DNA of 64,000 nucleotides, from contig JAEWCL010000015.1 of the NCBI GenBank assembly GCA_023390655.1, positions 62,001 through 126,000 of the forward strand, in the 5' to 3' direction. Source of the DNA: Bacillota bacterium. GTDB lineage: Bacteria > Bacillota > Clostridia > Christensenellales > CAG-138. The position numbers and the translations under genes are program-made. This document shows, piece by piece, positions 26,292 to 35,600 of the stretch. Every line of letters begins with the position of its first letter. Within the stretch, counting starts at the first letter, position 1. The notes under the pieces are model-generated. The model had not been told where the DNA came from, did no database searches, and worked only from the letters and a program-made list of their open reading frames with translations.

Positions 26292-28349
26292 ATGGAACGT
26301 ATTGTGCAAGCTATAGGCCTGGCCATTGTGCTCGGCTTTATCGTTTTTGGCATTGACGATTTCATCTGGGATATATGCAATATTGTTCGCAACATCAGGC
26401 GCGTGGAAAATGACCGCCTGCCGATCGAACGTCTTGACGCCGTACCGCCGAAATTGCTGGCGGTAATGGTTGCGGCATGGCATGAAGACAATGTGCTTGA
26501 AGCGGTCATAGACAATATGATCTCGTCTGTTCAGTACCCGCGAACCATGTATCATGTCTTTATCGGCGTATATCCAAACGATGCGCCGACCATTGACGTT
26601 GCAAAAAAATTGGCGCAAACGTATGACAATGTGCACATGGTCATAAACGCCCGTCCTGGTCCTACCTGCAAGGCGGACAATATTAACAATATTATCCGGT
26701 ACATCAAACAATTTGAAAGCGAACGCAAATGGCGGTTTCACTCGGTTACCATACATGATTCCGAGGATGTGGTGCACCCCTATGAACTCAAGCTTACGAA
26801 CTATCTGCTTGATTTCTATGACGTGATGCAGTTTCCCGTGATTCCGCTGCAGAAAATGCCCACCTTGGCAAACATGTTTCAAAGCATGACGATCGGCACG
26901 TATGCCGACGAATTTGCGGAAAACCATTTTCGGGGGATGGGAACCCGGGAGGCAATGTCTGCCGTGGTGCCATCGGCAGGAACGGGGTTCGTCCTATCAC
27001 ATGCAATCCTTGACCATTTCGGAAGCGAGCCGCTTTGCCCTGAGGACAGTTTGACCGAGGATTATAAGTTATCGCTGATTTTGGCTGAGCAAGGATTTCA
27101 GACGCATTTTGTTCTGGAAAAAGTGCCCCGCCTGATGGACAACCATACCGTGCGATGGGATTTCGTCGCAACAAGAAGCTTTTTCCCTGATACATTCCAG
27201 ACGGCCGTCCGGCAAAAAACACGCTGGATATACGGCATCACCATGCAGTCGGCCAAAATCTCCGAGGTTTTCAAACCCGGCGCAATGGGGTTTACAGGCA
27301 GATACTCGCTTTATAAGGATTTGAAGGCCAAGTTGAGCAACCTGATGGTACTGCCCGGCTACCTCGCCTTTGTCTATTTTGTTTTGTCGTTGTTTGTTTC
27401 GCTCCCCTATATGTATCCCCGGAATTCACTGGCGTACGGGCTCTGCGTATTTCTGACGTTTATGATGGTTTTCCGCCAAATCATGCGGGCTGTAGCGATT
27501 GCGAACTTCTACGGCTTTAAGAGCATGGCCATCGCATGCCTGTTTCCCCCGCTGATGCCTGTTCGCCTGGTTTGGGGCAATATTATCAACATGGTGGCGA
27601 CCCTTCAGGCGTGGAAACTCTTTTTTCTTGGAACGGGAACCAAGAAGAAAAAGAAAAAGGTTGCATGGAACAAGACGGACCATACGTTTTTGCAGAAGCA
27701 GACGCTGCGCCGCTACTACCGGAATATTGGAGATATTTTGCTGGAGAAGCAGTATATTGATGTCAGCACGTTAAGCAGCGCGCTCCGCCAGAGCAAGGCG
27801 GAAGGATTGCGTATTGGCGAAGTGCTTTTGCGGCAAGGCCTCGTGTCGGAAGAGCAGGTGGCGGAAGCCATCTCAAATGTGCATCATAAAATTTTTATCG
27901 GCAAGCCTTCTGTTTTTTCCGGCAGCCTTTCGGATGCGTTTGATAAAGAGCTGCTTGAAAGATTGCGCATCTGTCCCATTCTAAAAACGAAAGCAGGCTA
28001 TGTCTTCGCTGTAACCGAATCCTCCGATATCGACGGTATTCCCGCGCTGCTCGGCATTCGCGCAGAAAGCTGCCGCTTTGTTTACACGACCCAGACTGGC
28101 GTTCTTAATGCCCTCCGAAACCAAAGCGATGGCGAGACTTCTGCGCATAAGGCAATTCAGAAATACTTCGATATTGGCTCGATTACATGGGAACAAGCCG
28201 TGCTGGCAATGGATAAGTATGATTTCTCACCGGATATACTAGCTTACATGGGGCTTAAAGATGATGGCTACGCTGCCGCCAAACCCGCCGTTGCACTTGC
28301 ACAGGGCGGTAACGCTTCGGCAGTGCGGCGCCATGATCTGGGTATCTGA
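26292..28349 (+). CDS. nfrB: NfrB-like processive glycosyltransferase with C-terminal MshEN domain
   Basis: From the ATG at 26292 (GGAG 10 nt upstream; a GTG at 26283 is the alternative) the protein is 685 residues. An N-terminal helix precedes a family-2 glycosyltransferase domain. HDSEDVVHPYELK (about 155) is the DxD-like metal site, LTEDYKLSL (about 255) the TED motif, and RQKTRWIYG (about 307) the Q..RW motif of processive synthases. Several membrane helices follow (about 345-440). At about 475-525 lies a MshEN-type repeat: NIGDILLEKQ... then, after a 5-residue spacer, RIGEVLLRQGLVSEEQVAEAI. In Escherichia coli NfrB such a domain binds c-di-GMP and the enzyme makes a ManNAc-type secreted polymer. 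Here the first repeat has Asn for Arg and Gln for Gly. Confidence 0.85.
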   Translation: MERIVQAIGLAIVLGFIVFGIDDFIWDICNIVRNIRRVENDRLPIERLDAVPPKLLAVMVAAWHEDNVLEAVIDNMISSVQYPRTMYHVFIGVYPNDAPTIDVAKKLAQTYDNVHMVINARPGPTCKADNINNIIRYIKQFESERKWRFHSVTIHDSEDVVHPYELKLTNYLLDFYDVMQFPVIPLQKMPTLANMFQSMTIGTYADEFAENHFRGMGTREAMSAVVPSAGTGFVLSHAILDHFGSEPLCPEDSLTEDYKLSLILAEQGFQTHFVLEKVPRLMDNHTVRWDFVATRSFFPDTFQTAVRQKTRWIYGITMQSAKISEVFKPGAMGFTGRYSLYKDLKAKLSNLMVLPGYLAFVYFVLSLFVSLPYMYPRNSLAYGLCVFLTFMMVFRQIMRAVAIANFYGFKSMAIACLFPPLMPVRLVWGNIINMVATLQAWKLFFLGTGTKKKKKKVAWNKTDHTFLQKQTLRRYYRNIGDILLEKQYIDVSTLSSALRQSKAEGLRIGEVLLRQGLVSEEQVAEAISNVHHKIFIGKPSVFSGSLSDAFDKELLERLRICPILKTKAGYVFAVTESSDIDGIPALLGIRAESCRFVYTTQTGVLNALRNQSDGETSAHKAIQKYFDIGSITWEQAVLAMDKYDFSPDILAYMGLKDDGYAAAKPAVALAQGGNASAVRRHDLGI

Positions 28350-28388
28350 TCAAGTTCGGATATCCTATCGCCCCCGGAGGCGAGTGCA

Positions 28389-29969
28389 GTGTCGGTAAAG
28401 AAGAATTGGTTTGCCTGTCTGGCTGTCGCGATATTTGAAATTTGCGCTGTATATACCCTGTTCAGCGGCATGATGCATTTGGCTGGCGCCAAGCCACATC
28501 GGTTTCTATGGTATGGCGGGATCATCTGCGTCCTTGCGGCGGCATGGGCCTCCATCCACATTGCTTCGCGGCTCATGGTTCGCTGGAGGCCGTCGGTCTT
28601 TCAACAGGATCAGCAACGGCGGGGGATCATTGTTGAGCGGGCAATCGTTGCGTTTGTGATCGCAGCAAGCGCCATGATGCGAATCTGGGTGATCGCAAAG
28701 CTTCCGATTGCTCCCTCGTCGGACTATCAAACATACTATCAGGTCGCCGACTTGCTCTCTAAGGGCGGCCTTGGCGGCTCGGGCTACAGCGGTTACATTG
28801 CGCAATTTCCGCACGTGATCGGTTATCCCTTTATACTGTCGCTTCTTTTCAGGATTACGGGTCCTTCGCTGCAGGCGGGGCTTTATCTGAATATGGCTGC
28901 CGCCCTGCTCAATGTTTTTCTAACCTACCGCATTGCCCGCGTGCTGGGCGGGCGTCTGAGCGGCATGATTGCGTTGCTTGTGGCGGCATTCTGGCCTTCT
29001 CAAATTTTATATGGAGCAATTCTTGCATCCGAACCCGTCTTTACCTGTATGCTGCTCCTATCCATATGGCTTTTTATTTATTTGTATCGGTATCCGGCAC
29101 GGCTGTGGAACAGGGAAGGCGCTGTATTTCTATGCTTTCTTCTGGGTGTTTCCCTTGCGCTCTCCAATGCCGTGCGCCCCCTATCGGTCATACTGCTTGT
29201 TGGAGTGATTCTCTGTATCATACCCTTTACCATAAGATTCGATAAAAACGAAAAGATGCTCAACGGAAAATTAAGCCGGGCGTCCTGTCAAGGCTGGTTC
29301 CTCGCCCTGGTTATTTCGTTGAGCTTCCTTCTTTGCAGCCGGTTGATCTCCGCATCGATTTCCAACACGATCGCTTACAAATTGCCCGGGGGCAGCGTCT
29401 CCTTTGGCTATAACCTTATGGTCGGCGTCAACATAGAGGCAAAAGGCGCCTGGAATCAGCAGGATGCGGAGTTTTTCTCAAACGAGTTTGCGTCGACGAA
29501 TTCGCCGCAGGCGGCGCATCAGGCCAGCGTTGGCGTTGCGCTTGCGCGCATCGGCAGCGACCCCGTCGGGATTCTTAATCTGGCCATGGAGAAATTTACG
29601 TTTGTCTGGAGCAACGACGATTACGCCGGGACATGGACGACGCTCTTTCTGGAACAGCAGGGCGGGCTGACCCCGGAACGCGCGAACATCATCAACGCGT
29701 TTGCGCAGTGGAATGACTGGTTCTACCTGCCGAGCGTCTTCTTTTCTTCCATCTTAGGATTTCAATTGTTCAAACGGAAAGATACCGGCCCCGTGCAGGT
29801 GCTGATTTTGCTGTTTGTCGGCACGGTAATTTTGCATTTATTTCTCGAATCGCAAAACCGCTATCACTATTTTATGTTGCCGGTCTTTACGGTGCTTACT
29901 TCCATGGGCATCGCGGAAATATACCGGGCGTATATGCGCAGCCAAATCCGGGAATCAACGCTGCCCTGA
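28389..29969 (+). CDS. Polytopic GT-C glycosyltransferase (GT39/ArnT-like)
   Basis: The 526-residue product begins at a GTG with GGAGG 8 nt before it and has about ten to twelve membrane helices. After the second helix the loop reads IAPSSDYQTYYQVADLLSKGG, which fits the acidic motif that GT-C enzymes carry in the first extracellular loop. FPHVIGYPFILSLLF and the ASEPVF segment also resemble PMT_2/ArnT-type proteins. Such enzymes transfer a sugar from a polyprenyl-phosphate donor on the outer membrane face. It lies 40 nt after nfrB and 80 nt before wecB, so it may decorate or anchor the polymer made by NfrB. Confidence 0.72.
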   Translation: MSVKKNWFACLAVAIFEICAVYTLFSGMMHLAGAKPHRFLWYGGIICVLAAAWASIHIASRLMVRWRPSVFQQDQQRRGIIVERAIVAFVIAASAMMRIWVIAKLPIAPSSDYQTYYQVADLLSKGGLGGSGYSGYIAQFPHVIGYPFILSLLFRITGPSLQAGLYLNMAAALLNVFLTYRIARVLGGRLSGMIALLVAAFWPSQILYGAILASEPVFTCMLLLSIWLFIYLYRYPARLWNREGAVFLCFLLGVSLALSNAVRPLSVILLVGVILCIIPFTIRFDKNEKMLNGKLSRASCQGWFLALVISLSFLLCSRLISASISNTIAYKLPGGSVSFGYNLMVGVNIEAKGAWNQQDAEFFSNEFASTNSPQAAHQASVGVALARIGSDPVGILNLAMEKFTFVWSNDDYAGTWTTLFLEQQGGLTPERANIINAFAQWNDWFYLPSVFFSSILGFQLFKRKDTGPVQVLILLFVGTVILHLFLESQNRYHYFMLPVFTVLTSMGIAEIYRAYMRSQIRESTLP

Positions 29970-30049
29970 CCAAAGCTGCGTTTGTTTTCTGAATGACGGC
30001 GGGCATGCTTCAAATACTAAGCGTAGGAACCGAAAGTCATGAGGTGCTT

Positions 30050-31174
30050 ATGAAAAAGATACTGATTGTGTTTGGAACACGCCCTGAAGCGATTAAAATG
30101 TGCCCCCTGGTTTTGGAGCTACGCAGGCATCCTTCGTTTGCAAGTGTGGTATGCGTAACGGGGCAGCACAGGCAAATGCTGGACCAGGTGCTGGACTTCT
30201 TCAAAATCATCCCGGATTACGACCTTTCCATTATGGAGAAAAAACAAACGCTGTTTGACATCACCACCAAGGTGATCAATGGTATGCATACGATATATGA
30301 ATTGGAGAGGCCGGACGCCGTACTCGTGCATGGCGATACGCCGACAACCTTTGCGGCGGCGCTTGCTGCATTCTACATGAAGATTCCGCTCGGCCATGTG
30401 GAAGCGGGGCTGCGTACGCATGATATCTATGCGCCGTTTCCGGAGGAATTTAACCGACAGGCGGCAGGGCTGATCGCAAAGTGGCATTTCGCGCCGACTA
30501 TAACTGCGATGAACAACCTGCTGTCCGAAGGAAAAGAGCCAAACACCGTATTCGTTACCGGCAACACGGTCATCGATGCGCTCAAATTTACAACGCGAGC
30601 CGGCTTTACCGATGAAACGCTCGCATGGGCGAAGGATTCCCGCATGGTACTGCTGACCGCACACCGGCGGGAGAATTGGGGGATGCCTTTAAGAAACGTA
30701 TTCCGCGGCGTCCGGCGCGCTGTTGAAAAACTGCCGGATGCCAAGGTTGTATTCCCCATCCATCAAAACCCCATCGTGCGGGAGGATGCGCAGGTGCTCG
30801 CAGGCTGCCCGAACATACGCATCATTGAGCCGGTCGACGTACTGACATTCCACAATTATATCGCCCAATGCCACATGATATTGACGGACAGCGGCGGCAT
30901 TCAGGAAGAGGCCTCCGCATTCGGCAAGCCGGTGCTGGTACTGCGCGATGTAACGGAACGCCCGGAAGGAGTGGATGCCGGCACCCTTAAGCTGATAGGC
31001 ACCAGCGAGCAGGCGGTATACGAGAATTTTTTATGTTTAATGACCGACCTCGAGGAATATGAACGCATGAGCCGTGCCGCGAGCCCTTATGGCGACGGTC
31101 ATGCCTGCGAGCACATCGCTAGGATATTGTCCGGCGGCCTTGAAGGACCCGCCGGCCCATCGAGCGTGTTTTAG
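30050..31174 (+). CDS. wecB: UDP-N-acetylglucosamine 2-epimerase (non-hydrolysing)
   Basis: From the ATG at 30050 (GAGGTG upstream) the enzyme is 374 residues, the standard WecB/MnaA length. Landmarks are ILIVFGTRPEAIKMCPLV, VTGQHRQMLDQVL, VLVHGDTPTTFAAALAAFY, GHVEAGLRT, FPEEFNRQ, LLTAHRRENWG and LTDSGGIQEEASAFGKPVLVLRDVTERPEG. It converts UDP-GlcNAc to UDP-ManNAc in the cytoplasm. Its place beside nfrB matches the E. coli finding that WecB feeds the NfrB polymer. An upstream in-frame ATG at 29993 lacks a ribosome site. Confidence 0.95.
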   Translation: MKKILIVFGTRPEAIKMCPLVLELRRHPSFASVVCVTGQHRQMLDQVLDFFKIIPDYDLSIMEKKQTLFDITTKVINGMHTIYELERPDAVLVHGDTPTTFAAALAAFYMKIPLGHVEAGLRTHDIYAPFPEEFNRQAAGLIAKWHFAPTITAMNNLLSEGKEPNTVFVTGNTVIDALKFTTRAGFTDETLAWAKDSRMVLLTAHRRENWGMPLRNVFRGVRRAVEKLPDAKVVFPIHQNPIVREDAQVLAGCPNIRIIEPVDVLTFHNYIAQCHMILTDSGGIQEEASAFGKPVLVLRDVTERPEGVDAGTLKLIGTSEQAVYENFLCLMTDLEEYERMSRAASPYGDGHACEHIARILSGGLEGPAGPSSVF

Positions 31175-31551
31175 CAAGCGGCGCGAATACAACTGCAACC
31201 AAGAAGCGTCTCCAGTCATTCCATGCATTGCCCAAAAATTTACTTTTCCCCTTTGTAAAGTCCTACTGATAAGCTATCGTTCCCGATCCATCTGGCGCTT
31301 CAGGAATGATCAATCGTGCTGGGTTATAAAGGTAAGGGAACGCATGGCAAAACACCATCGCTGCCGCCATGCTGGAAGGGTCAGACTTCCAAAGCGGCAA
31401 ACGGTGAGCACCTGTATATAGGCGGAATCCGAAAGAGCAAATGTATTCTAATTTTAATGAAAATAATGGAAAGATACTGAAAACTGATTGATAAAATCAG
31501 AATTAATGGTATGATAGAATTCTAAGGCATAAAAATATAATGGGGGTAAGT
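31175..31551 (+). promoter_or_regulatory. Intergenic region with sigma-A promoter for the DUF3798 transport operon
   Basis: TTGATA (31488-31493), a 16-bp spacer and TATGAT (31510-31515) form a good promoter, giving a leader of about 30 nt before GGGGG and the ATG at 31552. The preceding 300 bp hold small inverted repeats (GCATGGC/GCCATGC at about 31341-31376 and GGAAG/CTTCC just after) but lie upstream of this promoter. No gene is seen there. Confidence 0.7.
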
Positions 31552-32826
31552 ATGAAAAAGATCATAAGTATGATGCTTGTGGTTGCAATGTTTTTCGCAT
31601 TTGCAGCTTGCAGCCAGCCCGGCAATTCGCCTGCGAAACCTTCTGAGGCGCCTGCCGCGCCTGCCGAGACAAAAGCCCCGGACGCAGCGGCTCCCGCTCC
31701 TGCCGATGCTGAAAAGGATTACCACATCGGTATCGTAACCGGTTCCGTCTCCCAGTCTGAGGATGACAGGCGCGGCGCCGAAGCATTCCAGGCAAAGTAC
31801 GGCGAAGACATGGTCAAGCTGGCCATCTATCCCGACAACTTTACCGAGGAACTTGAAACCACCATTCAGACGATCGTGAACCTTTCTGACGATCCGCAGA
31901 TGAAGGCCATCATTGTCAATCAGGGCGTTCCCGGCACAACGGAAGCGTTCCGCAAAATTAAGGAAAAAAGGCCTGACATCCTCTGCATCGCAGGTGAATC
32001 TCACGAGGATCTCCCCGAAATCGGTAGCGCGGCAGACCTCGTCTCCAACAACGACTTCGTTGCCCGCGGCTATCTGATTATCCGTACCGCACATGAACTT
32101 GGCTGCGACACCTTCGTTCACATCTCCTTCCCGCGCCACATGGCTTATGAGACGATGAGCCGCCGTGTTGCCATCATGAAGGCAGCTTGCGAAGAGTTCG
32201 GTATGAAGTTTGTCCTTGAGACCGCTCCCGACCCGACCTCCGATGTCGGTATTCCCGGCGCTCAGGCTTATGTTCTTGAGAAAGTCCCCGAATGGGTTGA
32301 GAAGTATGGCAAGAATGCCGCTTACTTCTGCACCAACGATGCGCACACCGAGCCGCTGCTCAAGCAGCTCCTTGCGTACGGCGGATTCTTCATTGAGGCC
32401 GACCTCCCCTCCCCGCTGATGGGCTATCCCGGCGCACTGGGCCTTGACTTGACCGCAGAGGCCGGTGACTTTGAGAAGATCCTTGCCAAGGTTGAAGCCG
32501 CTGTCGTTGAAAAGGGCGGCGCAGGCAAATTCGGTACGTGGGCATACTCCTACGGCTATACCGTTTCTGCTGGCCTTGCACAGCACGCCATGAACGTCCT
32601 CAATGGTGAGAGCGAGCTTCTCGATATCGATGATATCTCGAAGGCTTACCAGGTATTCTCTCCGAATGCCGAATGGAACGGCTCGAGCTACACCAATGCT
32701 GAAACCGGCGTCAAGTCCGACAACACCTTCCTTGTCTATCAGGATACTTACATCATGGGCAATCCCGGCCACTTCATGGGTTCCGCAAAGGTCGAAGTTC
32801 CTGAGAAGTACTTCACCACCAAGTAA
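31552..32826 (+). CDS. DUF3798-type substrate-binding lipoprotein
   Basis: From the ATG at 31552 (GGGGGTAAG upstream) the protein is 424 residues. The signal peptide ends FAFAAC (lipidated Cys at about 19), and a long Pro/Ala linker follows. The mature part starts YHIGIVTGSVSQSEDDRRGAE and has FVHISFPRHMAYETMSRRV and YFCTNDAHTEPLLKQLLAYG. I associate this with DUF3798, a type I binding-protein-like family of unknown ligand. Its neighbours, an RbsA-type ATPase and two permeases, support a transport role. Codon use is strongly biased to C-ending codons, which suggests high expression. Confidence 0.8.
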   Translation: MKKIISMMLVVAMFFAFAACSQPGNSPAKPSEAPAAPAETKAPDAAAPAPADAEKDYHIGIVTGSVSQSEDDRRGAEAFQAKYGEDMVKLAIYPDNFTEELETTIQTIVNLSDDPQMKAIIVNQGVPGTTEAFRKIKEKRPDILCIAGESHEDLPEIGSAADLVSNNDFVARGYLIIRTAHELGCDTFVHISFPRHMAYETMSRRVAIMKAACEEFGMKFVLETAPDPTSDVGIPGAQAYVLEKVPEWVEKYGKNAAYFCTNDAHTEPLLKQLLAYGGFFIEADLPSPLMGYPGALGLDLTAEAGDFEKILAKVEAAVVEKGGAGKFGTWAYSYGYTVSAGLAQHAMNVLNGESELLDIDDISKAYQVFSPNAEWNGSSYTNAETGVKSDNTFLVYQDTYIMGNPGHFMGSAKVEVPEKYFTTK

Positions 32827-32857
32827 TTCGCTTACGTAAACGGTTCCTTGTAAAATC

Positions 32858-32884
32858 AGGGGGGAGGTCTCAATCCTCCCTCCT
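32858..32884 (+). terminator. Hairpin between DUF3798 SBP and ATPase genes
   Basis: AGGGGGGAGG and CCTCCCTCCT pair over 10 positions with one mismatch around a 7-nt loop, followed by CTTTGTTTCT. It may act as a leaky terminator so that SBP mRNA exceeds the rest. Confidence 0.65.
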
Positions 32885-32920
32885 CTTTGTTTCTATCTTG
32901 TTTTATGTTGGGGTGCGGCT

Positions 32921-34510
32921 ATGGTAAATAACAATCCTCCATTACTGGAGATGCGAAATATTAAAAAGGACTTCTTTGGCAATCAGGTCTTGACCGACAT
33001 CAACCTCACGTTGAACAAAGGTGAGGTCATTGGTCTTGTTGGCGAAAACGGAGCCGGCAAAAGTACCTTGATGAAGATTCTCTTCGGAATGGATGTTATC
33101 AGGGAAACCGGAGGCTATGAAGGAGACGTTCTCATCAATGGTGAGAAAGCCGAATTCTCCACGCCATTTGACGCGCTTGCGGCAGGCATTGGCATGGTCC
33201 ACCAGGAGTTCTCCCTGATCCCTGGGTTTACGACCACGGAAAACATCCTGCTCAACCGCGAGCCAAAGAAGAAAAACATCATTTCAGAAATTTTCGGAGA
33301 GCGACTCAATACCCTTGATTACAATGAAATGACCGGACGAGCCGAACGGGCCATCGAAAAAATGGGCGTCAGGATTGATCCGAATATGGTCATCAGCGAT
33401 ATGCCGGTCGGACATAAGCAGTTCACTGAGATCGCAAGAGAGCTCAGCAAGGATCAACTCAAGCTGCTGATTCTTGATGAGCCGACCGCCGTGCTTACGG
33501 AAAAAGAAGCAGAGGCGCTGCTTAGCTCCATACGGGGTATGGCCGCAAGCGGCATTGCCGTGATTTTTATCACGCACAGATTGCATGAGATTCTTACGGT
33601 ATGCGATAAGGTTGTGACCATGCGTGACGGTTATGTGGTCAAAGACGTCCCCGCAAAAGAAACCAATGTCGCCGAAATCTCAAAATGGATGGTGGGCAGA
33701 AGTGTCAATGCCGCTGCCGCAACAGACATCAAGATTGATCCTGCTGCCAAGGTGATTATGTCCATTCGCAAGCTTTGGGTGGACATGCCCGGTGAGACGG
33801 TACGCAACGTCAACCTCGATATCAAAGAAGGCGAGATCCTTGGGATCGGCGGCCTTGCAGGGCAGGGCAAGCTCGGCATTCCCAACGGCATTATGGGGCT
33901 TTATGATGCCGGCGGAACGGTGGAGTTTGATGGACAGACGCTCGCGCTGAACAATCCGAGAAAATGTCTGGATGCTTCGCTCGCTTTTGTTTCTGAAGAT
34001 AGAAGAGGCGTCGGCCTGCTGCTTGACGAGACGTTGGAGTGGAACATCGCGTTCCCGGCCATGCAGATACAAAATAAATTCCTTAAAAAGTATTTGGGCG
34101 GTTTGATCAAGTGGAGAGATGAAAAAGCGATACGCAAAGTAACGCAGAAATACATCGATGAACTTATGATCAAATGTACCGGTCCTTTGCAGAAGGCCAA
34201 AGAACTTTCCGGCGGCAATCAGCAAAAGATATGTCTCGCCAAGGCATTTGCCCTAGAACCCAAGTTCCTTTTCGTGTCCGAGCCCACGAGAGGGATCGAT
34301 GTAGGCGCCAAATCCCTTGTCCTGAATGCGCTTAAGAAGCTGAACAGAGAAAGCGGGATCACGGTCGTTATGGTTTCCTCGGAGCTTGAGGAGCTCAGGC
34401 AGACCTGCGACAGGATCGCTATCATTTCTGGCGGCAAGATCGCCGGCATCCTGCCGGCAACCGATTCGTCGGAAGACTTTGGTATGCTGATGGTGAGTCA
34501 GGTAAAGTAA
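32921..34510 (+). CDS. ABC transporter ATP-binding protein (RbsA/MglA-like, duplicated)
   Basis: The 529-residue tandem ATPase has Walker A GENGAGKSTLMK and Walker B LLILDEPTAVL in the first half. The second half has GLAGQGKLG in place of Walker A, the signature ELSGGNQQK, and VSEPTRGIDVGAK in place of the usual DEPTRGID (Ser for Asp). Together with the two permeases this forms a sugar- or nucleoside-type importer. The spacing to the next gene is 10 nt. The first ATP site looks competent, the second degenerate, as is common in the family. Confidence 0.9.
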   Translation: MVNNNPPLLEMRNIKKDFFGNQVLTDINLTLNKGEVIGLVGENGAGKSTLMKILFGMDVIRETGGYEGDVLINGEKAEFSTPFDALAAGIGMVHQEFSLIPGFTTTENILLNREPKKKNIISEIFGERLNTLDYNEMTGRAERAIEKMGVRIDPNMVISDMPVGHKQFTEIARELSKDQLKLLILDEPTAVLTEKEAEALLSSIRGMAASGIAVIFITHRLHEILTVCDKVVTMRDGYVVKDVPAKETNVAEISKWMVGRSVNAAAATDIKIDPAAKVIMSIRKLWVDMPGETVRNVNLDIKEGEILGIGGLAGQGKLGIPNGIMGLYDAGGTVEFDGQTLALNNPRKCLDASLAFVSEDRRGVGLLLDETLEWNIAFPAMQIQNKFLKKYLGGLIKWRDEKAIRKVTQKYIDELMIKCTGPLQKAKELSGGNQQKICLAKAFALEPKFLFVSEPTRGIDVGAKSLVLNALKKLNRESGITVVMVSSELEELRQTCDRIAIISGGKIAGILPATDSSEDFGMLMVSQVK

Positions 34511-34520
34511 GGGGGACAGT

Positions 34521-35600
34521 ATGGACAAAACAGTTACTGGCGCGTTGGAACAACCAAAAAAGAGCAAAATCAGCGAATTCATTCACAGCTTTGGATTGCC
34601 TAGGCTGATTATTGCGGGTTTCCTTCTGCTGCTCTTTATCGCAGCGCCGTTCGTCGGGGCGGATATTTCTACGCAGCTGACGAATACGATCAACCGATTC
34701 AGCTGGAATGCGATTCTTGTATTAGCTATGGTGCCGATGGTCCATTCCGGCTGCGGATTGAACTTTGGTCTTCCGCTTGGCATCATTTCGGGGCTGCTCG
34801 GCGCTACGCTCTCCATTGAGTCCGGCTTTACCGGTGCCATGAGCTTTGTGATGGCCATCGTCATCGCGACGCCTTTTGCATTGTTATTTGGCACAGGCTA
34901 CGGATGGCTGCTCAACAAGATCAAGGGCGGCGAAATGATGATTGCCACCTACGTTGGCTTTTCCTCCGTATCCTTCATGTGCATGATGTGGCTCCTGCTG
35001 CCATACCGCAGCCCCACCATGGTTTGGGGACTCTCCGGCAACGGGCTTCGCACCACGATCTCATTGGAAGGCTTCTATGACAAGGTTCTGGCCAATTTCC
35101 TGCATATCAACATCGGAAAGCTGTCGATCCCCACGGGTTCGATACTGCTCTTTGCTGTACTTGCGCTTGCGATGTGGGCATTCTTGCACACCAAGACCGG
35201 CACCGCTATGACGGCAGTCGGTTCAAACCCATCCTTTGCCAAGGCGGCCGGAATCAATATTAACAAGACGAGAATGCTCTCGGTCGTCATGTCTACCTGG
35301 CTTGCGGCAATCGGCATTCTGGTGTATCAACAGGGATTTGGATTCATTCAGCTGTATATGGCGCCGTTCACTATGGCGCTTCCCGCAGTATCGGCGATAC
35401 TCATCGGCGGCGCTTCGGTCAATAAGGCGTCCATCGCAAACGTCATCCTCGGAACGTTCCTGTTCCAGGGTATCGTGACAATGACGCCGACAGTAATGAA
35501 TTCCATGATTCGTATGGACATGAGCGAAGTTATCAGGATCGTCGTTTCCCAAGGTATGATTCTCTACGCTCTGACCAGAAAGATAGAGAGGTCAAGATGA
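34521..35600 (+). CDS. ABC transporter permease 1 (BPD_transp_2 family)
   Basis: The 359-residue membrane protein has about nine to ten helices. It shows VHSGCGLNFGLPLGIISGL, TAVGSNPSFAKAAGININKTRMLS and AILIGGASVNKASIANVILG, matching RbsC/YufQ-like permeases. It overlaps the following permease gene by 4 nt (ATGA). A GGGGGA ribosome site precedes the ATG. Two different permeases in one operon suggest a heterodimeric channel, as in nucleoside importers. Confidence 0.9.
   Translation: MDKTVTGALEQPKKSKISEFIHSFGLPRLIIAGFLLLLFIAAPFVGADISTQLTNTINRFSWNAILVLAMVPMVHSGCGLNFGLPLGIISGLLGATLSIESGFTGAMSFVMAIVIATPFALLFGTGYGWLLNKIKGGEMMIATYVGFSSVSFMCMMWLLLPYRSPTMVWGLSGNGLRTTISLEGFYDKVLANFLHINIGKLSIPTGSILLFAVLALAMWAFLHTKTGTAMTAVGSNPSFAKAAGININKTRMLSVVMSTWLAAIGILVYQQGFGFIQLYMAPFTMALPAVSAILIGGASVNKASIANVILGTFLFQGIVTMTPTVMNSMIRMDMSEVIRIVVSQGMILYALTRKIERSR

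Noticed and set aside
31330..31430. Possible riboswitch upstream of the DUF3798 operon (paired GCATGGC/GCCATGC and GGAAG/CTTCC with GGCAAA-type loops)
   Set aside because: The best promoter (31488-31515) lies downstream of it, so it is not in the leader, and key conserved blocks of c-di-GMP, cobalamin and SAM riboswitches are missing.
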